Source of the DNA: Streptomyces showdoensis
GTDB taxonomy: Bacteria; Actinomycetota; Actinomycetes; Streptomycetales; Streptomycetaceae
Length of the DNA stretch: 64,000 nucleotides
Assembly (NCBI RefSeq): GCF_039535475.1
Contig: NZ_BAAAXG010000027.1
Span: forward strand, 80,001-144,000
Direction: 5' to 3'
The notes below the pieces were generated by a model. It did not search any database, was not told the DNA's origin, and worked only from the letters and a program-made list of their open reading frames with translations. Position 1 is the stretch's first letter. Every line of letters starts with the position of its first letter. The translations under genes were made by a program, and so were the position numbers. Below are positions 11,975 to 23,116 of this stretch, piece by piece.

Positions 11975-12083
11975 GTCCGTCTGCGGGGCCGTCCGCCTCC
12001 GGGCGGGCCCGTCGCTCCGGTCGGGACGGACGCGTGGCGCGCGTGCGGGGGCGTTGTCAGTGGCGTAGGGCAGCATCGGAGAC

Positions 12084-13463
12084 GTGAGAGCCGCGCCCAC
12101 GATCCTGCATCTCGACATGGACGCCTTCTTCGCCGCGGCGGAGCAGGCGTCGAAGCCGAGCCTGCGCGGGAAGCCGGTCGTCGTGGGCGGCCTCGGGCCC
12201 CGCGGGGTGGTGGCGACGGCCTCGTACGAGGCGCGGCGCTTCGGGGTGCACTCGGCGATGCCCATGGCGCAGGCGCGGCGGCTCGCGCCGAACGCGGCCT
12301 ATCTGGTGCCCCGCTTCGCCTTCTACCGGGCGATCAGCGGGCAGGTCATGGAGCTGCTCGGGCGGCTCTCCCCGCTCGTCGAGCCGCTCAGCCTGGACGA
12401 GGCCTTCGTGGACCTGGAGGCCGGGGGACTCGCCGACGACAGCGCGAGCGCGCGGGCCACGGGGGAGCGGCTGCGCCGGGACATCCTCGGGACGACCGGG
12501 CTGACCGGGTCGGTCGGTCTCGCCGGGTCCAAGATGCTCGCGAAGATCGCCTCGGAGGAGGCGAAGCCGGACGGGCTGATGCTCATCGAGCCCGGCACCG
12601 AGCGGGAGCTGCTCGGACCGCGTTCGGTGCGGATCATCCCCGGCGTCGGGCCCGCCACCGGGGAGCACCTGCGGCGGGCCGGGATCACGACGGTCGCCGA
12701 GGTGGTCGAGGCGGGCGAGGACGAGCTCGTACGGCTGCTGGGACGGGCGCACGGGGGTTCGCTGTACCTGATGGCCCTCGGGCACGACGACCGGCCCGTG
12801 GTGGCCGAGCGGGACGCGAAGTCGGTCTCCGTGGAGGACACCTTCGACGTGGACCTGCACGACCGGCTGCGGATCCGGCTGGAGGTGGAGCGGCTCGCCG
12901 AGCGGTGCGTGGCGCGGCTGCGGGGCTCCGGGCACTCGGGGCGGACCATCGTCCTGAAGGTGCGCCGGTACGACTTCTCGACGCTGACCCGCTCCGAGAC
13001 GCTGCGGGGGCCCACGGACGACCCCGTGGTGGTGCGGGAGGCGGCGGCGCGGCTCCTCGACCTGGTGGACACCACGGGCGGGGTGCGGCTGCTCGGGGTC
13101 GGGGTGAGCGGGCTCGCCGACTACACGCAGGAGGACCTGTTCGCCCAGGCGGAGGCGGAGGCCCGGGCGGAGGCCGTCGCGGAGGCCGAGGCGGGCCCCG
13201 AGCCCGCCGAGCCCGCGCCGCCCGGGGCCGGGGCCGCGGAGAGCGCCGAGCGGCACTGGGCGCCCGGGCGGGACGTGCGGCACGCGGAGTACGGGGCCGG
13301 CTGGGTGCAGGGGAGCGGGGTCGGGCGGGTCACCGTCCGGTTCGAGGAGCCGGGGGCGGTGGTGCCGGGGCGGGTGCGGACCTTCTCCGTGGACGACCCG
13401 GAGCTGGAGCCCTCGGACCCGTTGCCGCTGGTGCCGGGCGGGGTGACGGGCGCGGCGGCCTGA
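12084..13463 (+). CDS. dinB: DNA polymerase IV with extra C-terminal domain
   Basis: Y-family translesion polymerase of 459 aa. Catalytic acidic residues are D11 and D13 (LHLDMDAFF) and D105/E106 (SLDEAF), and the helix-hairpin-helix (SVRIIPGVGPATGEHL) and little-finger regions follow. A clamp-binding pentapeptide QEDLF lies at 349-353. Beyond it is an Ala/Glu-rich linker and a further domain of about 65 residues (RHAEYGAGWVQGSGVGRVTV onward) that looks like a small beta-barrel. Standard DinB ends near 350 residues, so this tail is an extension. It is inserted between the MerR and gcvP genes relative to the mycobacterial order. Confidence 0.92.
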   Translation: MRAAPTILHLDMDAFFAAAEQASKPSLRGKPVVVGGLGPRGVVATASYEARRFGVHSAMPMAQARRLAPNAAYLVPRFAFYRAISGQVMELLGRLSPLVEPLSLDEAFVDLEAGGLADDSASARATGERLRRDILGTTGLTGSVGLAGSKMLAKIASEEAKPDGLMLIEPGTERELLGPRSVRIIPGVGPATGEHLRRAGITTVAEVVEAGEDELVRLLGRAHGGSLYLMALGHDDRPVVAERDAKSVSVEDTFDVDLHDRLRIRLEVERLAERCVARLRGSGHSGRTIVLKVRRYDFSTLTRSETLRGPTDDPVVVREAAARLLDLVDTTGGVRLLGVGVSGLADYTQEDLFAQAEAEARAEAVAEAEAGPEPAEPAPPGAGAAESAERHWAPGRDVRHAEYGAGWVQGSGVGRVTVRFEEPGAVVPGRVRTFSVDDPELEPSDPLPLVPGGVTGAAA

Positions 13464-13568
13464 GGGGCTGCGGGGGCTCCCGGTCTTCGGCCGGGCAGGG
13501 GGTACCCCACCCGCGCCCGTCGAGCCGCCGGTGCTCGGAGGTGCGGGTGGTCCCGTGGAATGCCGACG

Positions 13569-13943
13569 CTACGCGTCCTCCTGGCCCGCCAGACGGCCGA
13601 AGTCCCGGGGGGTGGTGTCCGGGGGCGGGGGCGGGAGGGCGAGGCTGTAGTGGCGGTAGAGCTGGAGTTCCTGTTCGGGGGAGAGATGGCGGCCCACGCC
13701 GAAGTCGGGGGCGTCCTTGATGAGGGCGCGCTCGTACGGGATGTGAAGGCCGTCGTTCACCAGCTCGCTCGGCTCCAGGGGGACGAACGCGTCGCGGCTG
13801 AACAGGCCGGTCCGCACCGCCGCCCATTCGGGGACGCCCGTCGCGTCGTCCAGGTACACCTCGTCCACGGTCCCGATCTTGTGTCCGTTCCGGTCGAACG
13901 CCTTGCGGCCGATCAGGCTGCGCGGATCGATGTCGGTCTGCAC
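13569..13943 (-). CDS. PRC-barrel domain protein
   Basis: Soluble protein of 124 aa. Residues 8-70 form a PRC-barrel (SLIGRKAFDRNGHKIGTVDE, VYLDDATGVPEWAAV), followed by VPLEPSELVNDGLHIPYERA and a Pro-rich end. Such proteins are abundant in Streptomyces and resemble stress-associated PRC-barrel proteins; no enzymatic role is known. The GTG start at 13943 is supported by GGAGGG just upstream, whereas a longer reading to 14009 would run into the region before the riboswitch. It is convergent with dinB and divergent from gcvP. Confidence 0.82.
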   Translation of the reverse strand: MQTDIDPRSLIGRKAFDRNGHKIGTVDEVYLDDATGVPEWAAVRTGLFSRDAFVPLEPSELVNDGLHIPYERALIKDAPDFGVGRHLSPEQELQLYRHYSLALPPPPPDTTPRDFGRLAGQEDA

Positions 13944-14056
13944 GGTCCCTCCAACTGGTCGCAACTGCTCTACACCCCTACGAAAGTGCACAACTGGGAT
14001 GTCGGCCACTTGAGCGACTGCAGGCTCAACCGCGCTGGTAGGCTGGCTGTGGCTGT

Positions 14057-14270
14057 CGACCCTGCGCGGGAGAGTCCTCCGAAGAAACCTTTCGGAGGCG
14101 CCGAAGGAGCAAATCCTCCCCGGAATCTCTCAGGCCCCCGTACCGCGCGGACGAGGTCACTCTGGAAAGCAGGGCGGGCGTCGACGGCATCCGCTCTCAC
14201 CGACGGTGAAAGCCGGTCCTGCCGTCAGGCATGCCCGGTGAAGCTCTCAGGTTGAGATGACAGAGGGGGA
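14057..14270 (+). ncRNA. Tandem glycine riboswitch
   Basis: Two glycine aptamers in series lie ahead of gcvP. The first has GCGGGAGAGT at 14065, CGCCGAAGGAGCAA at 14099 and CTCTCAGGC at 14127. The second has TCTGGAAAGCAG at 14161, CACCGACGGTGAAAGCC at 14198 and GAAGCTCTCAGGTTGAGAT at 14240, ending in ATGACAGAGGGGGA. These are the consensus elements of the gcvT-type glycine riboswitch. Binding of glycine normally raises expression of the cleavage system, which fits the gene downstream. Confidence 0.93.
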
Positions 14271-14335
14271 GGCCGTCCGGGCACCCGCGCCGTGGTGCCC
14301 CTCGCAGGTCGTGACGACCAGGAGGCCCCCGCAGC

Positions 14336-17221
<2,886 letters not shown>

Positions 17222-17242
17222 GCACGACCCTGAGCACGGCAT

Positions 17243-17279
17243 GAGGGCCGGTCCGGAGCATTCTCCGGGCCGGCCCTCG
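17243..17279 (+). terminator. Terminator after gcvP
   Basis: A long GC-rich hairpin (GAGGGCCGG-TCCGGAG pairing with CTCCGGG-CCGGCCCTC around CATT) lies about 20 bases after the gcvP stop. It separates gcvP from the convergent gene. Confidence 0.85.
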
Positions 17280-17297
17280 GCGTTTCGTCAGGGTGGC

Positions 17298-17504
17298 TCA
17301 GGCCGCCGTCGTCACACTGGCCGCCGTCAGCGGCCGGTGCGGGGCGATGATCTGGCCGTCCGGCAGCAGCTCACCGGTGTCCTCGAAGAGCAGGACCCCG
17401 TTGCACAGCAGGCTCCAGCCCTGCTCCGGGTGGTGTGCCACGAGTCGTGCCGCCTCACGGTCGGCGGAGTGGGCGGTGGGACAGGCAGGCTGGTGCTGGC
17501 ACAT
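17298..17504 (-). CDS. DUF5999 family small protein
   Basis: Small protein of 68 aa starting MCQHQPACPTAHSADREAAR and continuing with LVAHHPEQGWSLLCNGVLLF and EDTGELLPDGQIIAPHRP. It matches DUF5999, a small family widespread in Streptomyces. A CxHxxxC N-terminus suggests metal binding, but the function is unknown. The internal ATG at 17504 is chosen because the conserved sequence begins there; an upstream extension has an unrelated composition. Confidence 0.8.
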   Translation of the reverse strand: MCQHQPACPTAHSADREAARLVAHHPEQGWSLLCNGVLLFEDTGELLPDGQIIAPHRPLTAASVTTAA

Positions 17505-17759
17505 GGGTGGGTTCTTTCGCTGCGTCGTGGTGGATGTCCTGCGGCTCTTCGGATGCATCGCCGCCCCCGTCGGTCGGTTCGGTTCCGGTCCAGTCTTGCC
17601 CCATGGACGGCCTTCCGCAGGTATTTCACGGCAGCTCGTCCTCTCCTGGGAAGACGCATCACCCTCAGGGGCGGTTCAGGTCAACTGCACGGTCTCTTCG
17701 GGGGGTTCGGGGTGGTCCGAGCGGGCTAGTCCGAACGGGAGGGGTGCTCGGACAGCAGT

Positions 17760-17789
17760 GCGCCCCGGGACCGTCGGGTCCCGGGGCGC
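17760..17789 (-). terminator. Terminator of the hypothetical gene at 17.8-18.4 kb
   Basis: A perfect 13-bp stem (GCGCCCCGGGACC / GGTCCCGGGGCGC) with a GTCG loop lies 20 bases past the stop of the leftward gene. The rest of the 17505-17808 gap must carry the promoter of the DUF5999 gene; no other feature is visible in it. Confidence 0.8.
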
Positions 17790-17808
17790 GGGCTGCGCGT
17801 GCGGTGGA

Positions 17809-18405
17809 TCAGGCGGGCGCCGCGGAGCCCAGCAGGGGCGGCGGCGCGAGGCGCAGGCTGAGCACGGGCAGGAGGTCGGCGACCCGGTAGGGGTGGTTGG
17901 CCGCGATGCCGGGGGGTGCGGGGGAGAGCGGCACGAGGAGGTCGGCCGGACCGGGGACGGTGGTGTGGCCGTCTGCGTCCGGGTCGGCGTGCAGCCACAG
18001 GGTCAGCATGTACAGCTCCGGTACGGACAGCAGCCGCGGCTGGTACGCGGTGCACAGCGCCTCGGCCTGGATCAGGGCCCGCTCGGTGGAGGAGACGTAG
18101 GGACCCTCGAAGAAGTGGGAGAAGGACCAGCCGTCGGGAGTGAGCATGGTGTCCGCGGCGGCGATGGCGCGGTCCCCGCTCCTGATCAGGAAGCGCCACC
18201 CGGCCAGCCGGGTGCGGGGCCGGCCCGCCGGACCGGTGGCACCGGCCACTCCCAGCACGTGCACGGGCAGGGGCAGTTCGGGGCTCAGCGGTCCTTGCGC
18301 GGCTCGCAGTGCGGGGGTGCGGGCCTCACAGACGGCCGTCGGCGAGCCGAGGGCCGTGAGGACACTGCGAAGGGCCGGCGCGGGGGCCGGGGAGGGTCGG
18401 AGCAT
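17809..18405 (-). CDS. Hypothetical protein
   Basis: Protein of 198 aa that I do not recognise. It has an Ala/Pro/Leu-rich N-terminus (MLRPSPAPAPALRSVLTALG) with a weak hydrophobic stretch, a middle part with WRFLIRSGDRAIAAADTML and SFSHFFEGPYVSSTERALIQ, then LCTAYQPRLLSVPELYMLTL and a Pro-rich end. Codon use is typical of the host, so it is a real gene. The ATG at 18405 has GAGAGG upstream. A strong hairpin terminator follows it. It is divergent from the glutamate-cysteine-ligase-like gene, across a 485-base AT-richer gap. Confidence 0.7.
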   Translation of the reverse strand: MLRPSPAPAPALRSVLTALGSPTAVCEARTPALRAAQGPLSPELPLPVHVLGVAGATGPAGRPRTRLAGWRFLIRSGDRAIAAADTMLTPDGWSFSHFFEGPYVSSTERALIQAEALCTAYQPRLLSVPELYMLTLWLHADPDADGHTTVPGPADLLVPLSPAPPGIAANHPYRVADLLPVLSLRLAPPPLLGSAAPA

Positions 18406-18890
18406 GGTGGGTCGCCTCTCACTCAAGAGACACGGTGACGCATGGGCAGGTACGACGGCGCTGTCGGCGGCGGGGTCAGAGAGGGGGGGCCATGAGGCCA
18501 TGGCCGGGCGCCAACACTCTGCCTCGTTCGCGGAGTTTATACGACACGTGTTCACACAGTGTTTCCGCTAGACGGCGCCGATATTCCTGACAAGGAGTCA
18601 TTCGGTCGTATTTCCACGGCGATTCGGTGGAATGCCCGCGTCCGGCGGAACGCCTGCCTGCACTTTCTCGCGGGAGGCGGTCGGCCGAATCCCGATCCCC
18701 CGGTGCCGGACAATATGACATTGGTATATGTCGATTGCCCGTTGCTCTCGGGTACTGCCGCTGGAGAGTCGGTCCAGACTATCCGCCAACCCATCCGTAC
18801 CGCAGGAGTTATGGATCAGTCGGGTGGGCATCATCGTCCGTGACGCTCGCGGCCGTCGTGGCGGCTGCCCACTCGGGGAGGGACCCTTCG
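18406..18890. promoter_or_regulatory. Divergent intergenic region
   Basis: A 485-base gap between divergent genes, noticeably lower in GC than its surroundings around 18530-18740. It holds no convincing gene. Visible structures are the palindromic ACACGTGT at 18546-18553 and the inverted repeat GACAT-N6-ATGTC at 18717-18732, which are possible operator or promoter elements. The role is inferred from position only. Confidence 0.35.
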
Positions 18891-20399
18891 ATGGGGGAGA
18901 AGGTCGTGACGGACGGGTTCGGCCCGTCCGACCGACAGCGCTACCGCCGAAAGCTGCAGCAGTGTCTCGCGGGACTCGCGAGGCTCCTGGCGGAGAAACG
19001 ATTCGACCGGCCGCGCAATCTCATGGGCATGGAGATCGAACTCAATCTCGCGGGCGAGGACGGCCTGCCCAGGATGCTCAACGCGCCGGTGCTCGACCGT
19101 ATCGCGAGCCCGGATTTCCAGACCGAACTCGGTTTGTTCAACCTGGAAGTGAACATCACTCCGCACCGGCTCGGCGGCCATGTTTTCGACCGGCTCGCGG
19201 AGGAACTCAGGACCGGGCTCGGATATGCCGACCGCAAGGCCGCCGAACTCGGCGCCGGGGTCGTCATGATCGGCATACTGCCGACCCTCACCCGGGACGA
19301 CGCGGTGCTCGACAACCTCTCCGCCGCCGACCGCTACCTGCTCCTCAACAACCAGATCCTCGCCGCCCGCGGCGAGGACTTCACGCTCGACATCCACGGG
19401 GTGGAGCGCCTGCTCTGCACCTCGTCCTCGATCGTGCCGGAGGCGGCCTGCACGTCGGTGCAGCTGCACCTGCAGGTGACCCCGCCCCGCTTCGCGGCGG
19501 TGTGGAACGCGGCGCAGGCCATCGCCGGGGTCCAGATAGCCGTCGGCGCCAACGCGCCCTTCCTCTTCGGCCGGGAGCTGTGGCGGGAGTCCCGGCCGCC
19601 GCTGTTCACGCAGGCCACCGACACCAGGACCCCGGAGCTCCAGGCCCAGGGGGTGCGCCCGCGCACCTGGTTCGGGGAGCGCTGGGTGGACTCGGCGTAC
19701 GACCTCTTCGAGGAGAACCTGCGCTACTTCCCGTCGCTGCTGCCGCTGTGCGACGACGAGGACCCGCTGCGCGTCCTGGACGAGGGCGGGGTGCCCAGGC
19801 TCCAGGAGCTGGTCCTCCACAACGGCACCGTCTACCGCTGGAACCGGCCCGTGTACGGCTGGGTCGACGGCGTCCCGCACCTGAGGGTGGAGAACCGGGT
19901 ACTGCCGGCCGGGCCGACCGTCACCGACGTCGTCGCCAACGCGGCCTTCTACTACGGGCTGGTCCGGGCGCTCGCGGACGACTCGCGTCCGGTCTGGAGG
20001 CGGATGGCGTTCCAGGACGCCGAGCACAACTTCGACACCGCGTGCCGCCACGGCATCGAGGCCGAGCTGCGCTGGCCCCGCTCCGGCCGCTCGGGCGGCC
20101 TCGCGACCGTACCGGCGGTGCGCCTGGTCCTGGACGAGCTGCTGCCGCTGGCCGCCGCCGGGCTCGACGCCTGGCACGTGGAGCCGCGGGACCGCGACTT
20201 CTACCTGGGCGTGATCGAGGAGCGCTGCCGGCGGCGGGTCAACGGGGCCTCGTGGCAGGCCGACACCTTCCACCGGGCGCTGGACTCCGGCCTCGGCCGC
20301 GAGGCGGCGCTCGCGGCCACCACCCGCCGCTACCGCGAGCTGATGCTGACCGGCGAGCCCGTGCACAGCTGGCCGGTGGGGGTGGAGGCCGCCTCGTAG
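18891..20399 (+). CDS. Glutamate-cysteine ligase family (GCS2-like) protein
   Basis: Protein of 502 aa with the ATP-grasp-like fold of glutamate-cysteine ligases. MGMEIELNL (about 44-52) is the usual metal/glutamate-binding segment, with LGLFNLEVNITPH and VQLHLQVTPP further on, then HLRVENRVLPAGPT, a typical GCS arginine-glutamate block. Related enzymes make gamma-glutamyl amides; Streptomyces has several paralogues and their substrates are mostly unknown, so the product should not be assumed to be glutamylcysteine. ATG at 18891 with GGGAGGGA seven bases upstream sets the start; a longer ORF exists but lacks coding character. Confidence 0.77.
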   Translation: MGEKVVTDGFGPSDRQRYRRKLQQCLAGLARLLAEKRFDRPRNLMGMEIELNLAGEDGLPRMLNAPVLDRIASPDFQTELGLFNLEVNITPHRLGGHVFDRLAEELRTGLGYADRKAAELGAGVVMIGILPTLTRDDAVLDNLSAADRYLLLNNQILAARGEDFTLDIHGVERLLCTSSSIVPEAACTSVQLHLQVTPPRFAAVWNAAQAIAGVQIAVGANAPFLFGRELWRESRPPLFTQATDTRTPELQAQGVRPRTWFGERWVDSAYDLFEENLRYFPSLLPLCDDEDPLRVLDEGGVPRLQELVLHNGTVYRWNRPVYGWVDGVPHLRVENRVLPAGPTVTDVVANAAFYYGLVRALADDSRPVWRRMAFQDAEHNFDTACRHGIEAELRWPRSGRSGGLATVPAVRLVLDELLPLAAAGLDAWHVEPRDRDFYLGVIEERCRRRVNGASWQADTFHRALDSGLGREAALAATTRRYRELMLTGEPVHSWPVGVEAAS

Positions 20400-20444
20400 G
20401 TAGGGTTCCCGTACCCGGATCGCCGTGGGGAATGGGAGACAGGT

Positions 20445-21254
20445 GTGGTGTCTGAGCAACGAGTGGTGGACGCTTCCCTGCCCCCGGACGGGCTGCCGCG
20501 CCGGGTCCTGCGCGACGAGACGCTGATCGTCCTCGCGCTGTCGCTCGGCGCGAGCGGGGTCTCCGCCCTCATCAGCTTCATCGGCTCGCTGACCAAGCCG
20601 GGCGCGCTCAAGGAGCAGGCCGCCACGCTCAACGGCTCGTACGCGCCGGGGCGGCCCTGGCTCGACCTCGCCTGGCAGCTCTTCGGCATCGCCAGTGCGC
20701 TGGTCCCGGTCGTCCTCGTCGCGCATCTGCTGCTGCGCGAGGGCGCCGGGGTGCGCGGGCTGCGGGCGATCGGCTTCGACCGCACCCGGCCGTGGCCGGA
20801 CCTGGGGCGCGGGGCGCTGGTCGCGGCCGGCATCGGCAGCGCGGGCCTCGCCTTCTACCTGGGGGCCCGGGCGGCCGGGTTCAACCTCACGGTGGTGCCC
20901 GAGTCGCTGCCCGACGTGTGGTGGAAGTACCCGGTCCTGGTGCTGTCGGCGATCCAGAACTCCGTGCTGGAGGAGGTCGTCGTCGTCGGCTACCTGCTGC
21001 GCCGGCTGGACCAGTTGGGCTGGTCGCCGCGGGCCTCGATGGCGGCCAGCGCGGTGCTGCGCGGTTCGTACCACCTCTACCAGGGCATCGGCGGCTTCAT
21101 CGGCAACATGGTGATGGGCGTGGTCTTCGTGTGGCTGTACCGCCGCTGGGGCCGGGTGGGGCCGCTGGTGGTCGCGCACGCACTGCTCGACATCGTGGCC
21201 TTCGTCGGATACGGGCTGCTCGCCGGGAAGGTGGGGTGGCTGCCGACCCCGTGA
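20445..21254 (+). CDS. CPBP family intramembrane metalloprotease
   Basis: Membrane protein of 269 aa with about seven hydrophobic segments. The CPBP (CAAX/bacteriocin-processing) motifs are present: E176-E177 in LEEVVVVGYLLRRL, then GSYHLYQG and a final HALLD, where Glu and His residues bind the catalytic metal. Substrates are unknown; family members process peptides or act in immunity. GTG start at 20445 (or 20448). It lies 45 bases after the upstream gene, and may be cotranscribed with it. Confidence 0.85.
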   Translation: MVSEQRVVDASLPPDGLPRRVLRDETLIVLALSLGASGVSALISFIGSLTKPGALKEQAATLNGSYAPGRPWLDLAWQLFGIASALVPVVLVAHLLLREGAGVRGLRAIGFDRTRPWPDLGRGALVAAGIGSAGLAFYLGARAAGFNLTVVPESLPDVWWKYPVLVLSAIQNSVLEEVVVVGYLLRRLDQLGWSPRASMAASAVLRGSYHLYQGIGGFIGNMVMGVVFVWLYRRWGRVGPLVVAHALLDIVAFVGYGLLAGKVGWLPTP

Positions 21255-21283
21255 GGCGGCAGCCCGGCCGCGTGCGGCGGGTG

Positions 21284-21330
21284 ACACGAGGAGGGGCGTA
21301 CGGCATCGGCCGTGCGCCCCTCCTCGTGTT
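21284..21330. terminator. Bidirectional terminator
   Basis: A very strong hairpin (ACACGAGGAGGGGCG pairing with CGCCCCTCCTCGTGT) lies between the convergent CPBP and PhzF genes, so it can serve both strands. Confidence 0.88.
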
Positions 21331-21352
21331 CTCGGCCCTGTCCTGTCCGGGC

Positions 21353-22162
21353 TCAGCCGTGCAGTTCGCCGTCGATGACGGTGACCGCGTGGCCGTTCAG
21401 GAGGGTGCGGTCGCCGCGCAGCCGGGTGCGGACGATCCCGGTGCGCGCGCCGCCCTGGAAGCCGGTCAGCTCGTCGCGTCCGAAGCGGGCGGACCAGTAG
21501 GGCGCGAGGGCGGTGTGGGCGCTGCCCGTCACCGGGTCCTCGTCGATGCCCACGGCGGGGAAGAAGCCGCGCGAGACGAACTGGTAGGCGCCCTCGGGCC
21601 GGTCCGCGATCGCGGTGGCGATGATCCCCCGCCCGGAGAGGACGGCGAGGGCGGCGAAGTCGGGGGCGAGGGCGCGCACGGTCCCCTCGTCGCGGAGCTC
21701 GACGACGAGGTCGCCGATGTGGGAGGCGGTGTCGTGGACCGCGACGGGCTCGGCGCCGAGCGCCTTCGCCAGGCCCTCGGGGGTGTCCACCCGGGTCAGC
21801 GATGAGGTCGGGAAGTCCAGCGTGAGGGTGCCGTCGGGCTCCGCGGTCGCGCTGAGGATCCCGCAGCGCGCGGCGAAGCGGACCGTGCCGGTGGCGGTGC
21901 CCGTGGTGTGCAGGACGTGCGCGGTGGCCAGGGTGGCGTGGCCGCACATGTCGACCTCGGTGGTCGGGGTGAACCAGCGCAGCGCCCAGTCCGCCTCGCC
22001 GCCCGGCGGCAGCGGGTGGGCGAAGGCGGTCTCCGAGAGGTTGACCTCGGCGGCCACTTGCTGGAGCCAGGCGTCCTCCGGGAACGAGTCGAGGAGCAGG
22101 ACTCCGGCGGGGTTGCCGGAGAAGGGCCGGTCGGTGAAGGCGTCGACGATACGAATCCGCAT
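21353..22162 (-). CDS. PhzF family isomerase/epimerase
   Basis: Enzyme of 269 aa with the two-domain diaminopimelate-epimerase-like fold of PhzF. It shows IRIVDAFTDRPFSGNPAGV at the start, the catalytic glutamate E44 in NLSETAFAH, DMCGHATLATAH, and a C-terminal DEDPVTGSAHTALAPYW. Relatives include PhzF of phenazine synthesis and many housekeeping enzymes of unknown substrate; no phenazine genes are nearby, so a general isomerase is more likely. The ATG at 22162 begins the conserved region. It stands alone between a terminator and the PadR promoter. Confidence 0.88.
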   Translation of the reverse strand: MRIRIVDAFTDRPFSGNPAGVLLLDSFPEDAWLQQVAAEVNLSETAFAHPLPPGGEADWALRWFTPTTEVDMCGHATLATAHVLHTTGTATGTVRFAARCGILSATAEPDGTLTLDFPTSSLTRVDTPEGLAKALGAEPVAVHDTASHIGDLVVELRDEGTVRALAPDFAALAVLSGRGIIATAIADRPEGAYQFVSRGFFPAVGIDEDPVTGSAHTALAPYWSARFGRDELTGFQGGARTGIVRTRLRGDRTLLNGHAVTVIDGELHG

Positions 22163-22358
22163 GAGCCGGACCGTACCGGAGCCGCGGAAGCACCGGCCAA
22201 GGCCAATCCCGGAGCACTGGACCGGTCGGGGCGGGATGGGAGGGGAGGCCGGGTCGGGAGGGGCTCGCGGCGTACGGACCCCGCCCGGCCGGCAAGGGCC
22301 CCTGGTCGGGGCCGCAGGGGGGCCGCCTTTCGTTCGGGTGTTGCTCGACGAACTGTTC

Positions 22359-22394
22359 CGATATATCGTTGAGGCATCGCGACAGTTCAACGAT
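22359..22394. promoter_or_regulatory. Candidate PadR operator
   Basis: Overlapping symmetric elements sit just before the PadR gene: the perfect palindrome CGATATATCG (22359-22368) and the inverted repeat ATCGTTGA / TCAACGAT (22365-22372 and 22387-22394). PadR regulators usually bind such sites in their own promoters. Autoregulation is an inference. Confidence 0.55.
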
Positions 22395-22419
22395 GAATCT
22401 CGATGGAAGGAGCGTTGCG

Positions 22420-23046
22420 ATGCGTACCTACGGACATGAGCACGGACACGGCCACGGAGGCGGGCGCGGAGACTGCGGACCCGGACCTCGTGGTGAATTC
22501 GAAGGGCGCCGTGCCGCCTTCGGGCCCTTCGGGCCCGGGTTCGGCGGCGGTGGCCCCTGGGGTGCCGGCGGCTTCGGCGGGCGGGGGCGCGGCGGAGGCC
22601 GCGGCCGGGCCCGGCGGGGCGACGTGCGGGCCTCGATCCTGGCGCTGCTGAAGGACCGCCCGATGCACGGCTACGAGATGATCCAGGAGATCGTCGAGCG
22701 CAGCGGCGGGGCCTGGAAGCCGAGCCCCGGTTCGGTCTACCCGACCCTCCAGATGCTGGAGGACGAGGGGCTGATCGCCAGCGAGAGCGAGGGCGGCAAG
22801 AAGCTGTTCACGCTCACCGACGCCGGGCGCGCCGAGGCCGAGGCGGGGCCCGAGGCCCCGTGGGAGGAGGCCGGGCGGGGCGTCGACTGGGAGGCCGTGA
22901 ACGAGATCCGGCAGGCCGGCTTCGGTCTGATGGAGGCCTTCGGGCAGGTCTGGAAGACCGGCACGCCCGATCAGCGGCAGAAGGCCGTCGAGGTCATCAA
23001 CGAGGCCCGCAAGAAGCTGTACCTGATCCTGGCCGACGAGCGCTGA
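22420..23046 (+). CDS. PadR family transcriptional regulator with His/Gly-rich leader
   Basis: Regulator of 208 aa. Residues 1-65 are a His- and Gly-rich leader (MRTYGHEHGHGHGGG..., then FGGRGRGGGRGRARR). A PadR winged helix follows at about 67-140: ASILALLKDRPMHGYEMIQE, GSVYPTLQMLEDEGLI and KLFTLTDAGR. A C-terminal helical dimerisation segment ends the protein. The five histidines near the N-terminus could bind metal. ATG at 22420 is chosen because AAGGAG lies seven bases upstream. Palindromes in the promoter suggest autoregulation. Confidence 0.88.
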   Translation: MRTYGHEHGHGHGGGRGDCGPGPRGEFEGRRAAFGPFGPGFGGGGPWGAGGFGGRGRGGGRGRARRGDVRASILALLKDRPMHGYEMIQEIVERSGGAWKPSPGSVYPTLQMLEDEGLIASESEGGKKLFTLTDAGRAEAEAGPEAPWEEAGRGVDWEAVNEIRQAGFGLMEAFGQVWKTGTPDQRQKAVEVINEARKKLYLILADER

Positions 23047-23061
23047 CCGGGGCGGCAGGAG

Positions 23062-23098
23062 CGAGGGGCCCCGCGGCGACGCGCCGCGGGGCCCCTCG
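23062..23098. terminator. Bidirectional terminator
   Basis: A 17-bp stem (CGAGGGGCCCCGCGGCG / CGCCGCGGGGCCCCTCG) with a 3-base loop lies between the convergent PadR and SRPBCC genes. Confidence 0.9.
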
Positions 23099-23116
23099 TC
23101 GTACGGAGCGCGCCGG

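Noticed and set aside
18559..18843. A 94-aa open frame in the divergent gap before the ligase-like gene
   Set aside because: The region is AT-richer, lacks G/C third-position bias and looks like promoter DNA.
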